DNA of 64,000 nucleotides from Croceivirga radicis (GCF_002072105.2 NZ_MTBC01000001.1:1-64000); one strand, 5' to 3'. Positions 27,154 through 36,369 are shown, counted from the stretch's first letter. Translations and numbers: made by a program. Notes: generated by a model not told the origin, from the sequence alone.

Positions 27154-27726
27154 ATGAATAACTTTTTCTGTGATATAACCTATAATGGTGATGATTTTAA
27201 AACCCATAAATTACCTAAGGGAGATTACGAGAACTGTACGTTTGCAAATTGTAATTTTAAAGAAGGCTTTATAGACAATATTAACTTTATAGAATGTACG
27301 TTCCAAGAATGTGACCTTACTAATGTAAATTGTACTGCTACTATTTTTAATCAGGTAACTTTTATAGGTTGTAAAATGATAGGAATAGATTTTTCTACTT
27401 GTAACCCTATGTTCTTAAACCTTGGGTTTACCAATTGCAATTTAACCTTGGCCAATTTTAATGCTTTAGAATTGCCAAAAACAAACTTTAAGGACTGTAC
27501 GTTAGATCAAGTAGATTTTTCTGAAACGCAATTAAAAGGTAGCAACATAGAAAATTGTCAACTAAAAAACACGGTCTTTTACAACACCAAACTAGACAGT
27601 TGTAATTTTAATAATAGTACTTATTTATTAATAGACCCTGACCAAAACTCAATTAAAAAAACCAAGTTCAACATTGACCAGCTACCTGGATTATTAAAAA
27701 AACACGATATTGTTGTAGCTTATTAA
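27154..27726 (+). CDS. Pentapeptide-repeat protein
   Basis: A 190-residue cytosolic protein made of A(D/N)LXX-type five-residue repeats ('CTFANCNFKEG', 'CTFQECDLTNVNCT', 'CKMIGIDFSTCN', 'CTLDQVDFSETQLKGSNIENC'), expected to fold as a right-handed quadrilateral beta-helix. Unusually rich in Cys at the corner positions. Some family members mimic DNA and bind gyrase, but nothing here shows that role. 2 bases from each neighbour. Confidence 0.85.
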   Translation: MNNFFCDITYNGDDFKTHKLPKGDYENCTFANCNFKEGFIDNINFIECTFQECDLTNVNCTATIFNQVTFIGCKMIGIDFSTCNPMFLNLGFTNCNLTLANFNALELPKTNFKDCTLDQVDFSETQLKGSNIENCQLKNTVFYNTKLDSCNFNNSTYLLIDPDQNSIKKTKFNIDQLPGLLKKHDIVVAY

Positions 27727-27728
27727 CT

Positions 27729-28082
27729 ATGGAATCTAAAGTTTGTTTGGAATGTGGCGTTCCCGTAAAAGGCAGGGCAGATAAAAAATTCTGTTCAGAT
27801 TATTGCCGTAATGCACATAATAACAAACTGAATAAGGATAGTAAAAATCTAATTAGAAATATTAACAATCGCCTTAGAAAAAACTACAGGATACTAGATA
27901 GCTTTACTTTACAAGATGGCAAAACCAAGACCACAAAAAATCAGTTAATAGATAAGGGTTTTAGCTTTGATTATTTCACCCATTTGTATACCACAAAAAA
28001 AGGAACAACTTACTTTTTCTTGTATGATTTGGGGTATCTACCCTTAGAAAACGATTATTACATGGTGGTAAAACGCCAATAA
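27729..28082 (+). CDS. Zinc-ribbon hypothetical protein
   Basis: A 117-residue protein with an N-terminal CxxC...CxxxC zinc finger ('CLECGVPVKGRADKKFCSDYC') followed by 'RNAHNNKLNKDSKN', then a basic helix and a short beta-rich C-terminal half ('KGTTYFFLYDLGYLPLEND'). Related small proteins are common and unnamed in flavobacteria. It is the last gene of the operon, ending in the terminator at 28085. Confidence 0.65.
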   Translation: MESKVCLECGVPVKGRADKKFCSDYCRNAHNNKLNKDSKNLIRNINNRLRKNYRILDSFTLQDGKTKTTKNQLIDKGFSFDYFTHLYTTKKGTTYFFLYDLGYLPLENDYYMVVKRQ

Positions 28083-28084
28083 AA

Positions 28085-28104
28085 AAGCCCCAAGTGGGGC
28101 TTAA
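28085..28104 (+). terminator. Rho-independent terminator
   Basis: AAGCCCC (28085-28091), loop AAGT, GGGGCTT (28096-28102), followed by only a short T stretch (TTAATTAATT). Immediately after the TAA of the zinc-ribbon gene. Confidence 0.75.
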
Positions 28105-28128
28105 TTAATTAAAATAACCACAAACTAG

Positions 28129-28611
28129 TTATACTTTACTCATTTTCCAGTTAACACCGGTTAACTTCAATGCCGCTATTACAATATCCTTTCTACTTAT
28201 TTGACCAACCAACAAACCATTATTCATTACGGGCAAACGTCTCCTATTGTGCCTAACAAATATACCGGCCGCATCAAAAATAGTCATGTCATGCGGTATG
28301 GTCTCTACAGCTTTGGTCATAAAACGTTCCACACTTTTATCCAAAATAGGTTGGTTAAAATACCTACTCTCGGAAATCTGCTTCATACAATCAGCTTCAG
28401 AAATTATTCCTACTAAAAAACCACTATCGTCCAAAACTGGACCACCAGAAATGTTGTATTTGGCAAAAGACTCCATAACTTCCAAAATGGATTGGTCCGG
28501 TCTAAATGTGATTAATTTTCTGGTCATATAGTCCGAAACCAAAATAGGATGCTCTGCCTTACCATTATCTACTACCTTTGCCCTAGCGCCTTGAAAACTC
28601 TTGATTGCCAT
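28129..28611 (-). CDS. CBS-domain pair protein
   Basis: A 160-residue protein with two CBS domains (about residues 28-85 and 95-150): 'VSDYMTRKLITFRPDQSILEVMESF' and 'FMTKAVETIPHDMTIFDAAGIFVRHNRRRLPVM'. CBS pairs bind adenine nucleotides and usually regulate a partner domain; here they stand alone. No neighbour suggests the partner. Confidence 0.85.
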   Translation of the reverse strand: MAIKSFQGARAKVVDNGKAEHPILVSDYMTRKLITFRPDQSILEVMESFAKYNISGGPVLDDSGFLVGIISEADCMKQISESRYFNQPILDKSVERFMTKAVETIPHDMTIFDAAGIFVRHNRRRLPVMNNGLLVGQISRKDIVIAALKLTGVNWKMSKV

Positions 28612-28732
28612 ATTAGTTAATTTATTGGTTATCTATTAAATATAATGATTTTTAGGAGTTTACATAATTTTTAACATAATTAATTAGCAATACCATACAT
28701 TTTATTAAATTTAATTATCAACTACACCAGCA

Positions 28733-31018
28733 ATGAAATTAACCAAACTACTATGCCTATTACTACTAGTAGCAGCCGCTTACTGGAGCATTAGATCTTT
28801 AATGCCTTCTTACCAAGAAAATAAACCAGTTGCAACAGACCATTTTTCTGTAGACCGTGCTTTAAAACATGTAGAGGAAATTTCAGTTGCACCTCACGCA
28901 GTTGGCTTTAAAGCACACGCAACGGTAAGGGCCTATATTACCAAAGCCTTAAAAGAAATGGGGTTGGAAGTTACCATCCAAGAAGGAAAAACAATTGGCG
29001 ATTGGGGTAATTTGAGCAATGCCGTAAATATTATTTCCAAAATTCCAGGAACCAACCCTAACGGTAAGGCATTGCTGCTTTTATCTCACTATGATAGTAA
29101 TCCGCACTCTTCTTATGGTGCAAGTGATGCCGGCAGTGGCGTGGCAACTATTCTTGAGGGTGTAAGAGCCTTTCTAGAAAATAAGAAAGAGCCTAAAAAT
29201 GATATTATTATCGTTTTCACAGACGCAGAAGAATTAGGACTAAATGGAGCTAATCTATTTGTGACCCAACACCCATGGGCAAAAAATGTTGGCTTGGTGC
29301 TAAATTTTGAAGCCCGTGGAAGCGGTGGACCTTCTTATATGTTGATAGAAACCAATCGTAAGAATGCTAAATTAATACGTGAATTCACTAGGGCGAATCC
29401 CAAATACCCTGTAGCCAACTCATTACTTTATAGTATTTACAAAATGCTACCTAACGATACGGATTTAACTGTTTTTAGAGAAAAAGCAGATATAGACGGT
29501 TTTAATTTTGCTTTTATAGATGACCATTTTGATTACCATACCGCTTTGGACACTTACGACCGTTTGGACCGAAATACGTTAGCCCATCAAGGTAGTTATT
29601 TAATACCGCTTCTTGATTATTTTAGCCAGGCAGACCTAACGGATATTAAAAGCTTAACGGATTATATCTATTTTAATTTTCCAATTTTCGGTCTGGTATC
29701 CTATCCGTTTGATTGGATTTGGCCCATGTTTATTTTAGCGTGTATTCTTTTTGTAGCTATTCTAATTCATGGTTTAAAGAACAAAAGTATTGGGCTAAAA
29801 GGCTTATGGCTTGGCTTTGTGCCGCTTATAATTGTTTTGCTAATAAATGGTTTGGCCGGTTACATAAGTTGGCCTGCTTTAAAATGGTGGTATCCGTGGT
29901 ATCAAGACATGTTACACGGCTTTACTTACAATGGCCACCTCTATATTTTTATAATGGCCATCTTTTCCCTAAGCGTTTGTTTACTAGTCTATAATAGATT
30001 TAAAAAAGTAGGTACCGCAAGCTTGTTGGTTGCCCCAATGTTTCTATGGCTTGTTGTTTGCGCTATGTTATCTAGCTATTTAGAAGGAGCCAGTTTTTTT
30101 ATTATCCCTGTTTTTGGCACGCTAGCGGCTTGGTATGTTGTAACCAATCAAAAAGAACCCTCCCCATTTCTTTTGGTATTCTTGGCTTTACCTGCCGTTT
30201 TTATTTTTGTACCCTTTATTCAAATGTTTCCGGTAGGCCTTGGCCTTAAACTGCTAGTGGCATCAACGCTATTTACTACTTTACTGTATTTTCTGTTGTT
30301 GCCGTTCTTTGGATTATTAAAACATAAAAAAAGGTACATGGTAATAGGTGTTGTGTTATTCTTTGTCTTTGGAATCAAAGCCCACATTAAATCAGGATAC
30401 AACTCTGAATGTCCCAAACCTAATAGCTTACTTTATGTTTATAATGCAGACACCCAAAAAGCCAATTGGGCCACCTATGACAACGTTTTAAGTGAATGGA
30501 ACCAACAATTTTTGAAAACAGAAAACCCAAATGATTCTACTTCTGCGCTTAACATAATTAGCAGTAAATACAATACCAAATTTACCCATACCGCAGAAGC
30601 TCCAATTAAATCATTAAAATCGCCAGAAATTATGGTTGTCCAAGACACCGTAATCGGTTCCCTTAGAAAGTTAAATATTTGTGTAACCCATCAAAGAGAG
30701 GTAAACCGGCTAGAGGTTTTTACCAATAAAACACCCATTAAAAATGCAGTTATCAATGGTCAATCAATTACAGAAGATTTTCTAGAGAAAAGAAATTCGG
30801 GTAGATTGTTCACCCATTACATTAGCAATAATGATTTTACGGAAATAGAATTAACCATAGAAAACCATTCGCCCTTAGAACTAACATTTTATGAGGCTTC
30901 TAATGATTTATTGAGCAACCCGTTATTTACGGTACCTAAAAGACCAGCAGAAAACATACCTATGCCCTTTGTACTAAACGATGCTATTTTATTAATTAAA
31001 TCTATAACTATTGAGTAA
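28733..31018 (+). CDS. M28 family peptidase with membrane-embedded C-terminus
   Basis: A 761-residue zinc aminopeptidase-type protein. An N-terminal anchor (MKLTKLLCLLLLVAAAYW) precedes the M28 domain (about residues 40-300): 'LLLLSHYDSNPHSSYGASDAGSG' (zinc His and Asp), 'IIIVFTDAEELGLNGANLF' (catalytic Glu pair) and 'FDYHTALDTYDRL' (zinc His). A block of about eight transmembrane helices follows (about residues 320-560) and then a soluble tail. Resembles ER-type M28 proteins. Its TAA overlaps the start of the next gene by 8 bases. Confidence 0.88.
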   Translation: MKLTKLLCLLLLVAAAYWSIRSLMPSYQENKPVATDHFSVDRALKHVEEISVAPHAVGFKAHATVRAYITKALKEMGLEVTIQEGKTIGDWGNLSNAVNIISKIPGTNPNGKALLLLSHYDSNPHSSYGASDAGSGVATILEGVRAFLENKKEPKNDIIIVFTDAEELGLNGANLFVTQHPWAKNVGLVLNFEARGSGGPSYMLIETNRKNAKLIREFTRANPKYPVANSLLYSIYKMLPNDTDLTVFREKADIDGFNFAFIDDHFDYHTALDTYDRLDRNTLAHQGSYLIPLLDYFSQADLTDIKSLTDYIYFNFPIFGLVSYPFDWIWPMFILACILFVAILIHGLKNKSIGLKGLWLGFVPLIIVLLINGLAGYISWPALKWWYPWYQDMLHGFTYNGHLYIFIMAIFSLSVCLLVYNRFKKVGTASLLVAPMFLWLVVCAMLSSYLEGASFFIIPVFGTLAAWYVVTNQKEPSPFLLVFLALPAVFIFVPFIQMFPVGLGLKLLVASTLFTTLLYFLLLPFFGLLKHKKRYMVIGVVLFFVFGIKAHIKSGYNSECPKPNSLLYVYNADTQKANWATYDNVLSEWNQQFLKTENPNDSTSALNIISSKYNTKFTHTAEAPIKSLKSPEIMVVQDTVIGSLRKLNICVTHQREVNRLEVFTNKTPIKNAVINGQSITEDFLEKRNSGRLFTHYISNNDFTEIELTIENHSPLELTFYEASNDLLSNPLFTVPKRPAENIPMPFVLNDAILLIKSITIE

Positions 31019-31814
31019 AACTATAGGAATATTAGGTTGTGGATGGCTAGGTACGCCCCTAGCAGAAAATTTATTAGAAAGAAAGTTTCAAGTACTTGGC
31101 ACAACAACCCAATCTAATAAATTACCGCTTTTGACTGCAAAGGGAATAAAAGCTTTTGAGCTGTATGTAGCGGAAGATAAAATTTCTGGCGATTTAAATA
31201 CATTTTTAACCAATCTAACGGTTTTAATCGTAAACATACCACCTAAATTAAGAGGACCTAATCCTCAAAATTTTACGGCAAAAATGCAACTGTTGCTCAA
31301 AGCCATAGGTACCTTAAAACTTAAGGTGATTTTTGTAAGTAGTACTTCCGTATATGGAAACGTAGATGGAGAGGTTACGGAAGACACCCCACCCAACCCG
31401 GTTACCGAATCTGGCAAGCAGTTACTAAAAGCAGAAAACCTATTTAGAAATACGCCAAATTTAGAAACCACAGTGGTCCGATTTGGTGGATTGATTGGCC
31501 CTGATAGACACCCCATAAACCATCTCAGTGGTAAAAGAGATTTGACCAATGGCGATGAAATCATAAATCTTATACATATTAAAGATTGTATCCGTATGAT
31601 TACCTTGATTTTAGAGAATAATTGGTGGAATATTACCATTAATGGAGCATGTCCGTATCATCCTACAAAAAAGGAATATTATACGCAAGAAGCGCTAAAA
31701 AGAGGACTACAAATACCTGTATATTCGCAAAATTCTTCTAAAATTTATCAAAAATTCATAAAAAGTAGGAATTTTCCTTACTATAATGAAGGTTTCTACA
31801 CAACCATACAATAA
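31011..31814 (+). CDS. NAD(P)-dependent epimerase/dehydratase-type protein
   Basis: A 267-residue Rossmann-fold protein: dinucleotide motif 'GILGCGWLGTPLAENLL' at the N-terminus, 'FVSSTSVYGNVDGEVTEDTPPNPVTESGKQLLKAE' in the middle (extended SDR; the YxxxK lysine equivalent is in 'SGKQLLK'), 'VRFGGLIGPDRHP'. Resembles YeeZ-like proteins. The start is TTG 31011, sharing TTGAGTAA with the stop of the M28 gene: translational coupling is likely. Substrate unknown. Confidence 0.82.
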   Translation: MSKTIGILGCGWLGTPLAENLLERKFQVLGTTTQSNKLPLLTAKGIKAFELYVAEDKISGDLNTFLTNLTVLIVNIPPKLRGPNPQNFTAKMQLLLKAIGTLKLKVIFVSSTSVYGNVDGEVTEDTPPNPVTESGKQLLKAENLFRNTPNLETTVVRFGGLIGPDRHPINHLSGKRDLTNGDEIINLIHIKDCIRMITLILENNWWNITINGACPYHPTKKEYYTQEALKRGLQIPVYSQNSSKIYQKFIKSRNFPYYNEGFYTTIQ

Positions 31815-31907
31815 ATCTTAACCACACTTAAAGTGGTTTTCACAACAATTAAGACTTTATTAAGTTAATAAAGCCGATGATTTTCAAGCTTTTAATTGGC
31901 TTGTCAT

Positions 31908-31915
31908 TAACTTTG
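31908..31915 (+). promoter_or_regulatory. -7 promoter element
   Basis: TAACTTTG, a full TAnnTTTG match, 28 bases before ATG 31944. No TTTG at the normal -33 distance. Confidence 0.4.
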
Positions 31916-31943
31916 TTCCATCATAAATACTTAAAATCAGCAC

Positions 31944-32318
31944 ATGGAAAAGTCAGGATTAAAGTTTAGAATATTGATGGAAATAGAGCGATTGATTGTA
32001 CAGACCAGTACTAGTAGAAAAACATCTGAAAGATGTATGGAGTTCCATATAAGTTTAATAAAGAAGTATTTTAATGCTTCTGATGTTACTATAGATTACC
32101 ATAGAAGAAGGGTAAAGATGAATTTGGTTGTAGACGACCAAGCGTACAATCCAGAAGAAGTAAACATAGACATTCCCGTAATGCCTATGAACCTTTACTA
32201 TTTGGATTTAACCAGCTTTTTACGCTCTTGTGTAGAAGAAGACGATAAGAGCTTAGCTTTTTACGCACGTTTGATCAAAGAACACAAATTAATAAGCAGT
32301 AAAGAGATGTCTGCTTAA
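31944..32318 (+). CDS. Hypothetical cytosolic protein
   Basis: A 124-residue protein, charged and without signal or membrane segment: 'MEIERLIVQTSTSRKTSERCMEF', 'YHRRRVKMNLVVDDQAYNPEE', 'YLDLTSFLRSCVEEDDKSL'. I recognise no family. Single gene between a -7 element and a strong palindromic terminator. Confidence 0.6.
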   Translation: MEKSGLKFRILMEIERLIVQTSTSRKTSERCMEFHISLIKKYFNASDVTIDYHRRRVKMNLVVDDQAYNPEEVNIDIPVMPMNLYYLDLTSFLRSCVEEDDKSLAFYARLIKEHKLISSKEMSA

Positions 32319-32341
32319 CAGTACTTTTCCTAACCAAAAAT

Positions 32342-32373
32342 AAAAAAGCCCCATGATATCATGGGGCTTTTTT
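32342..32373. terminator. Perfect 32-bp palindrome, bidirectional terminator
   Basis: Both 16-base halves are exact reverse complements: A6 run, GCCCCATGAT, then ATCATGGGGC and T6 run. Eleven GC-rich/AT pairs and U-runs in both directions make it a strong terminator for the gene ending at 32318. Confidence 0.92.
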
Positions 32374-32412
32374 ATGGGCAATAGTTTAACAAGACCTTAT
32401 AACCATTTTTTT

Positions 32413-32420
32413 TAGCTTTG
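32413..32420 (+). promoter_or_regulatory. -7 promoter element before the TPR gene
   Basis: TAGCTTTG, full TAnnTTTG match, 19 bases before ATG 32440. Confidence 0.45.
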
Positions 32421-32439
32421 GCATCTTAACCAAAAGAGA

Positions 32440-33141
32440 ATGAAAAAATTAGTTACCACATTTGTTTTTTTGGCGCTATGCAGTATAACTACGGCACAGA
32501 CCAATGAAAATTTAATTAAGCATTATAACGCATTTTATAAGCAAATGCGCTTGCAAGGAGACGTAAATGGGATCATAAACGCTTTGACCCATTTAAACGT
32601 GCTACAGCCATCTGAGCAAAGAATGGACACCCTTGCATACATCTATATGAACAACAACCAGTACATGCAGGCCCTTAACACCATTGGTATTGATAAAAAA
32701 AGTACCGATTCTGATTTAGCAATTCAGGTAAAGGCGGTTTCTTTAAAATCCCTGAACCAACCCAAACGTGCTTTAGAACAATTTATAGCTTTATACGAGC
32801 GTAACAAGAATCCGTATCTGGCTTATGAAATTGCTGATCTACAAATCCAAACCGGAGATACAGATGGTGCGGCCTCTTATATTACGTATGGAATTACCAA
32901 TGCTACGGATGATATGAAACATGCTTTTTTTGAAAGACAACAACCCTATGAGGTATCTTTAAAAGCAGCTTTCTACCATTTACAAGGCCTTTTGATTTTT
33001 AATGAGGATAAAACCAAAATAGACGAAGCTATAGCGCAAATGGACAAAGCTTTAGAAATTGCCCCTACCTTTAATTTAGCCAGCTTAAGCAAACAGGCTT
33101 TAGAAACCCGTAAAAACGAAGGGACAGAAACACAAGAATAA
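32440..33141 (+). CDS. Exported TPR-like protein
   Basis: A 233-residue protein with signal peptide (MKKLVTTFVFLALCSITTAQ) and helical repeats of tetratricopeptide type ('LAYIYMNNNQYMQALNTIGI', 'VKAVSLKSLNQPKRALEQFIALYE', 'IDEAIAQMDKALEIAPTFNLA'). Periplasmic, probably a protein-interaction scaffold. Own -7 element. It ends tail-to-tail with the next gene without a gap. Confidence 0.75.
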   Translation: MKKLVTTFVFLALCSITTAQTNENLIKHYNAFYKQMRLQGDVNGIINALTHLNVLQPSEQRMDTLAYIYMNNNQYMQALNTIGIDKKSTDSDLAIQVKAVSLKSLNQPKRALEQFIALYERNKNPYLAYEIADLQIQTGDTDGAASYITYGITNATDDMKHAFFERQQPYEVSLKAAFYHLQGLLIFNEDKTKIDEAIAQMDKALEIAPTFNLASLSKQALETRKNEGTETQE

Positions 33142-33642
33142 TTAGTTTTTAATTTTATTCTTAAAACCTACAAGCAGAAGGCTATCCTTCTGCTTTTTTA
33201 TTTTTACCAACGCATCTACATTTTCGTTAGGTACCAGAATAGACAACACATAATGTGCTATTTTCCAATCCCCATCAACTAACTTAAGAATGCCAGAGCC
33301 TCTACAAAGTTTCATCTGTGTATCCAACACCTCATCAAACCAGGCTACGCTTCCATCTACATAAATATTTCTATCAACAGCAGTAAAACTCCATGCCCTA
33401 CCCTTATCAAAATAAGGCTTAGAAAACGCCCTGAACGCATCGTTTTGCCAATTTTCCGTAGCATCAGTACCTAGAAAAACACCATCTTGGGTCATTAAAC
33501 CAAAATAGGTGTCAAAATCGGCATCAGCTGCTGCCTTGTGCCAAGAATCTAGCACCATGTTTATTTTGTCCTTTTGTCCTTGCGCACTTAGGGTTACACA
33601 TAACAAACCAAATAGTGCTATAAATACTAATTTATTCCCCAT
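33142..33642 (-). CDS. SnoaL/NTF2-like exported protein
   Basis: A 166-residue protein with signal peptide (MGNKLVFIALFGLLCVTLSAQ) and an NTF2-like fold: 'VLDSWHKAAADADFDTYFGLMTQDGVFLGTDATENW', 'GSVAWFDEVLDTQMKLCRGSGILKLVDGDWKIAHY'. Such domains bind small molecules or act in secretion; no substrate predicted. It overlaps the upstream lipoprotein gene by 11 bases, so they are co-translated. Confidence 0.75.
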   Translation of the reverse strand: MGNKLVFIALFGLLCVTLSAQGQKDKINMVLDSWHKAAADADFDTYFGLMTQDGVFLGTDATENWQNDAFRAFSKPYFDKGRAWSFTAVDRNIYVDGSVAWFDEVLDTQMKLCRGSGILKLVDGDWKIAHYVLSILVPNENVDALVKIKKQKDSLLLVGFKNKIKN

Positions 33643-34132
33643 TTAATAAGAGTTTAATGTCTATGGTATCTCTTGCTATTCTATTAAAATGATTTCTTAG
33701 CGCGTTTCTAGCAACCAAGACCTCTTTAATTGGCTCTTTTACATCCTCTTGCATTTCTAAATACCCTTTTGTTTTCAACAAAAAGTTTCGCAATATGGTC
33801 TGTCTACTTTTTATCTGATTATTATCATAGGGTTCTGGAAACGTATCTTTGGCCCATCTAGCTTCTTTCTCCAATAAATCCGCAACGGCCAATTTTAAAT
33901 CTTCCGTATTTCTAGATTTTTTAAATACGGCAAAGCTGTTTTCAAAAGCATCGTAAGTTTTCCAGTTCTTAAGTTCTTCCCGTGCGGCATCAGACAGTTC
34001 CACGTCTACCGGCATACTTTTAAACGTAAATTCGGCAACCGGTTTATCTGTTTCATTTGCCCCAGTATCTTCTTGGTCTTTACAAGAAAACACAAAGAAC
34101 AAGAGACTGTAGAGTACAAGTAGTTTTCGCAT
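33632..34132 (-). CDS. Hypothetical lipoprotein
   Basis: A 166-residue lipoprotein: 'MRKLLVLYSLLFFVFSC' gives a signal II peptide with Cys17, then a charged helical region. ATG 34132 is preferred to the codon 15 bases upstream because it begins the signal directly. No family recognised. Upstream partner of the NTF2-like gene. Confidence 0.65.
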   Translation of the reverse strand: MRKLLVLYSLLFFVFSCKDQEDTGANETDKPVAEFTFKSMPVDVELSDAAREELKNWKTYDAFENSFAVFKKSRNTEDLKLAVADLLEKEARWAKDTFPEPYDNNQIKSRQTILRNFLLKTKGYLEMQEDVKEPIKEVLVARNALRNHFNRIARDTIDIKLLLNGE

Positions 34133-34161
34133 AAAACGAAAATACAAACTTTAAGAAAGAT

Positions 34162-34169
34162 TATCTTTG
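34162..34169 (+). promoter_or_regulatory. -7 promoter element before the threonine dehydrogenase gene
   Basis: TATCTTTG, full TAnnTTTG match, 27 bases before ATG 34197. Confidence 0.45.
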
Positions 34170-34196
34170 CCGCGACTAGAATAAACTACTACCTAA

Positions 34197-35135
34197 ATGG
34201 CAAAAAACATTCTCATTATTGGTGCTTGTGGACAAATTGGCACCGAATTAACCCTGGCACTACGTGAAAAATATGGAAATGACCATGTAATAGCGAGCGA
34301 TATTAGAGAGGGAGGCGAATCTTTGATGGCTTCTGGACCTTTTGAGTCTTTAGATGCAACCCAATACAGTGCAATAGAAGATGTGGTTATGCATTATGAA
34401 ATTGAAGAGGTGTACTTGATGGCCGCCATGCTAAGTGCCACCGCCGAAAAATTTCCAATGCGTGCCTGGAATTTAAATATGAATTCGCTTTTTAATGTAC
34501 TTAACCTGGCCAAAGAAGGCAAAATAAGTAAAGTATTTTGGCCATCCAGCATTGCCGTATTTGGGCCAAACACCCCAAAAGAAAATACGCCACAGAACAC
34601 CATTATGGAACCAAGTACCGTATACGGTATTAGCAAGCAATCTGGAGAGCGCTGGTGCGAGTATTATTTTAAAAAATATGGAGTTGATGTACGTAGCGTA
34701 CGGTATCCTGGGTTAATAAGCTGGAAAACCCTACCTGGCGGAGGCACCACGGACTATGCTGTAGAAATTTATCACGAAGCCATAAAAAACAAACGTTATA
34801 CGAGTTTTTTACAAAAGGGAACCAAATTGCCTATGATGTTTATGGAAGATGCCATTAGAGCAACTATGGCCATTATGGAGGCTCCTACGGAGCACTTAAA
34901 CATACGTTCTTCTTATAATTTAGCGGCAATGAGTTTTGCCCCTGAGGAAATTGCTTCAAGTATTACTGCTGAAATACCCGATTTTATAATTGACTATGAC
35001 CCAGATTTTAGACAAGAAATCGCGGATTCGTGGCCTAGCAGCATAGACGATTCCCAAGCCAGAAAAGACTGGGGTTGGGAACCTTCCTTTGATTTAAAAA
35101 ATACAACTAAAGAGATGTTGACTAACTTAAACTAG
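34197..35135 (+). CDS. L-threonine 3-dehydrogenase, SDR (epimerase-like) type
   Basis: A 312-residue short-chain dehydrogenase. NAD-binding 'IIGACGQIGTELTLAL' (about residue 7), 'ASDI' end-of-strand Asp for NAD, Ser in 'FWPSSIAVFGP', catalytic 'YGISK' (YxxxK), then 'VRSVRYPGLISW' and 'GGGTTDYAVEIYHEA'. These strings are typical of the epimerase-like threonine dehydrogenases of Bacteroidetes, which oxidise L-threonine to 2-amino-3-ketobutyrate. No kbl (2-amino-3-ketobutyrate CoA-ligase) gene adjoins. Confidence 0.85.
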   Translation: MAKNILIIGACGQIGTELTLALREKYGNDHVIASDIREGGESLMASGPFESLDATQYSAIEDVVMHYEIEEVYLMAAMLSATAEKFPMRAWNLNMNSLFNVLNLAKEGKISKVFWPSSIAVFGPNTPKENTPQNTIMEPSTVYGISKQSGERWCEYYFKKYGVDVRSVRYPGLISWKTLPGGGTTDYAVEIYHEAIKNKRYTSFLQKGTKLPMMFMEDAIRATMAIMEAPTEHLNIRSSYNLAAMSFAPEEIASSITAEIPDFIIDYDPDFRQEIADSWPSSIDDSQARKDWGWEPSFDLKNTTKEMLTNLN

Positions 35136-35441
35136 TTAGTCTTCATCTTCTTCTGGCATGGCATCTGGATCAACAACGGCAGTTGGATCATCGTCATCAA
35201 AATCTTCATAATCGTCCTCATCATAGTTGGCCATTGTTTTCTCTAGTTTAGAGCTAATCTTTACTAGATACTTTGTATCTTCTGTTAACACCTCTACACA
35301 CTCTACTTTTTCACCGGCAGCATTTTTAAAGCCAATGATGTCCCTGTCATCATATCCGTCTGGATATTCTTCTACCAAAAGGCGAAGTACCTCTGGGGTT
35401 AATTTTTTAAAGTCTACAATTACACGTTTTCTATTGTCCAT
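35136..35441 (-). CDS. Hypothetical protein with acidic tail
   Basis: A 101-residue cytosolic protein. The N-terminal two-thirds ('VIVDFKKLTPEVLRLLVEEYPDGYDDRDIIGFKN') are well ordered; the last 30 residues are almost all acidic ('DEDDYEDFDDDDP', 'MPEEDED'). Its stop abuts the stop of the dehydrogenase gene. Conserved-looking, family function unknown. Confidence 0.7.
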   Translation of the reverse strand: MDNRKRVIVDFKKLTPEVLRLLVEEYPDGYDDRDIIGFKNAAGEKVECVEVLTEDTKYLVKISSKLEKTMANYDEDDYEDFDDDDPTAVVDPDAMPEEDED

Positions 35442-35496
35442 TTCATATCAATTGATAAATTAAAAGTAGAAAAATAAACGTGCAAACAAGAAAAAC

Positions 35497-35925
35497 TTAC
35501 AAATTATTAATGTCTGATTTTCCCCCCGTTTTTTTCAACAGTCTTATTGTGCTTATTTCTATGTTTTTATCTATTGGCTTAAGCATGTCATACAGGTTTA
35601 AAGCCACAACACTAGCACCATGCATGGCTTCTACTTCTACGCCAGTTTTATAATATGTTTTAACCAAAACCTGTATTTCTATAGTTAAACCATCTATGGT
35701 ATAGTCTATTTTAGTGTGTTCTATGGGCAAGGGGTGGCAATCTGGTAATAAATCTGGTGTTTTTTTAACCCCTAGAAAACCAGCTGCCCTACTCATTTCA
35801 AAAACATTTCCTTTTGGTACGGTACCATTTTGTATTGCGGTAATGGTTTCTTTGCTACCTACTTTTACCAAAGCTTGGGCAATTGCGGTTCTATAGGTAT
35901 TCTTCTTTTGCGTAATATCTACCAT
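35497..35925 (-). CDS. moaC: Cyclic pyranopterin monophosphate synthase MoaC
   Basis: A 142-residue MoaC, which converts the MoaA product to cyclic pyranopterin monophosphate in molybdenum cofactor synthesis. Signatures: 'MVDITQKKNTYRTAIA', 'LLPDCHPLPIEHTKID' and 'YYKTGVEVEAMHGASVVALNLYDM'. Stop of moaE and start of moaC are 3 bases apart, so one operon. MoaA, MoaB and MoaD are not adjacent. Confidence 0.93.
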   Translation of the reverse strand: MVDITQKKNTYRTAIAQALVKVGSKETITAIQNGTVPKGNVFEMSRAAGFLGVKKTPDLLPDCHPLPIEHTKIDYTIDGLTIEIQVLVKTYYKTGVEVEAMHGASVVALNLYDMLKPIDKNIEISTIRLLKKTGGKSDINNL

Positions 35926-35928
35926 CTT

Positions 35929-36369
35929 CTAGGTATTAACTTTCCATTGATAAGAATCGTCCTCAAATAATTCCTTTCCAAATACGGGCACCTCTTTTTT
36001 AATTGCCTCTACTACATACTCCAAAGCTTCAAAAACCACTCTTCTATGTGGTGCGGAAACAAAAACGAACAAACATACCTCGCCCACGGCAACCTTACCA
36101 AGACTATGGTAAATATGCATACAAGTTATGTTGTACTCTAGAAAGGTCTGTTCCTTTATTTCATGAAATTTATGATTTGCCATAGTCTCATAAGCAGAAT
36201 ATTCTATAGCAGAAACCATTTTACCATCTATTTTATCTGCCCTTACCTGGCCTAAGAAAATATTGTGGGCACCAATGTTGGTTTTTACTTGATGTTTGGC
36301 AATTGCATTAGCAATAAAATCCGGAGCAATAGCTCCTTCCTTAAAAACATTCTTAACCTTTTTTTCCAT
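35929..36369 (-). CDS. moaE: Molybdopterin synthase catalytic subunit MoaE
   Basis: A 146-residue MoaE, which with MoaD inserts sulfur into cPMP to make molybdopterin. Signatures: 'AHNIFLGQVRADKIDGKMVSAIEYSAYETMA', 'IYHSLGKVAVGEVCLFVFVSAPHR', 'VPVFGKELFEDDSYQW' with the catalytic Lys. First gene of moaEC. The product cofactor would serve the sulfite-oxidase-like enzyme (41.2 kb) and the xanthine-oxidase-type enzyme (48.4 kb) nearby. Confidence 0.93.
   Translation of the reverse strand: MEKKVKNVFKEGAIAPDFIANAIAKHQVKTNIGAHNIFLGQVRADKIDGKMVSAIEYSAYETMANHKFHEIKEQTFLEYNITCMHIYHSLGKVAVGEVCLFVFVSAPHRRVVFEALEYVVEAIKKEVPVFGKELFEDDSYQWKVNT

Noticed and set aside
32342-32373. Operator-like palindrome before the TPR gene
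   Set aside because: Paired A and T runs and GC stem indicate a bidirectional terminator.
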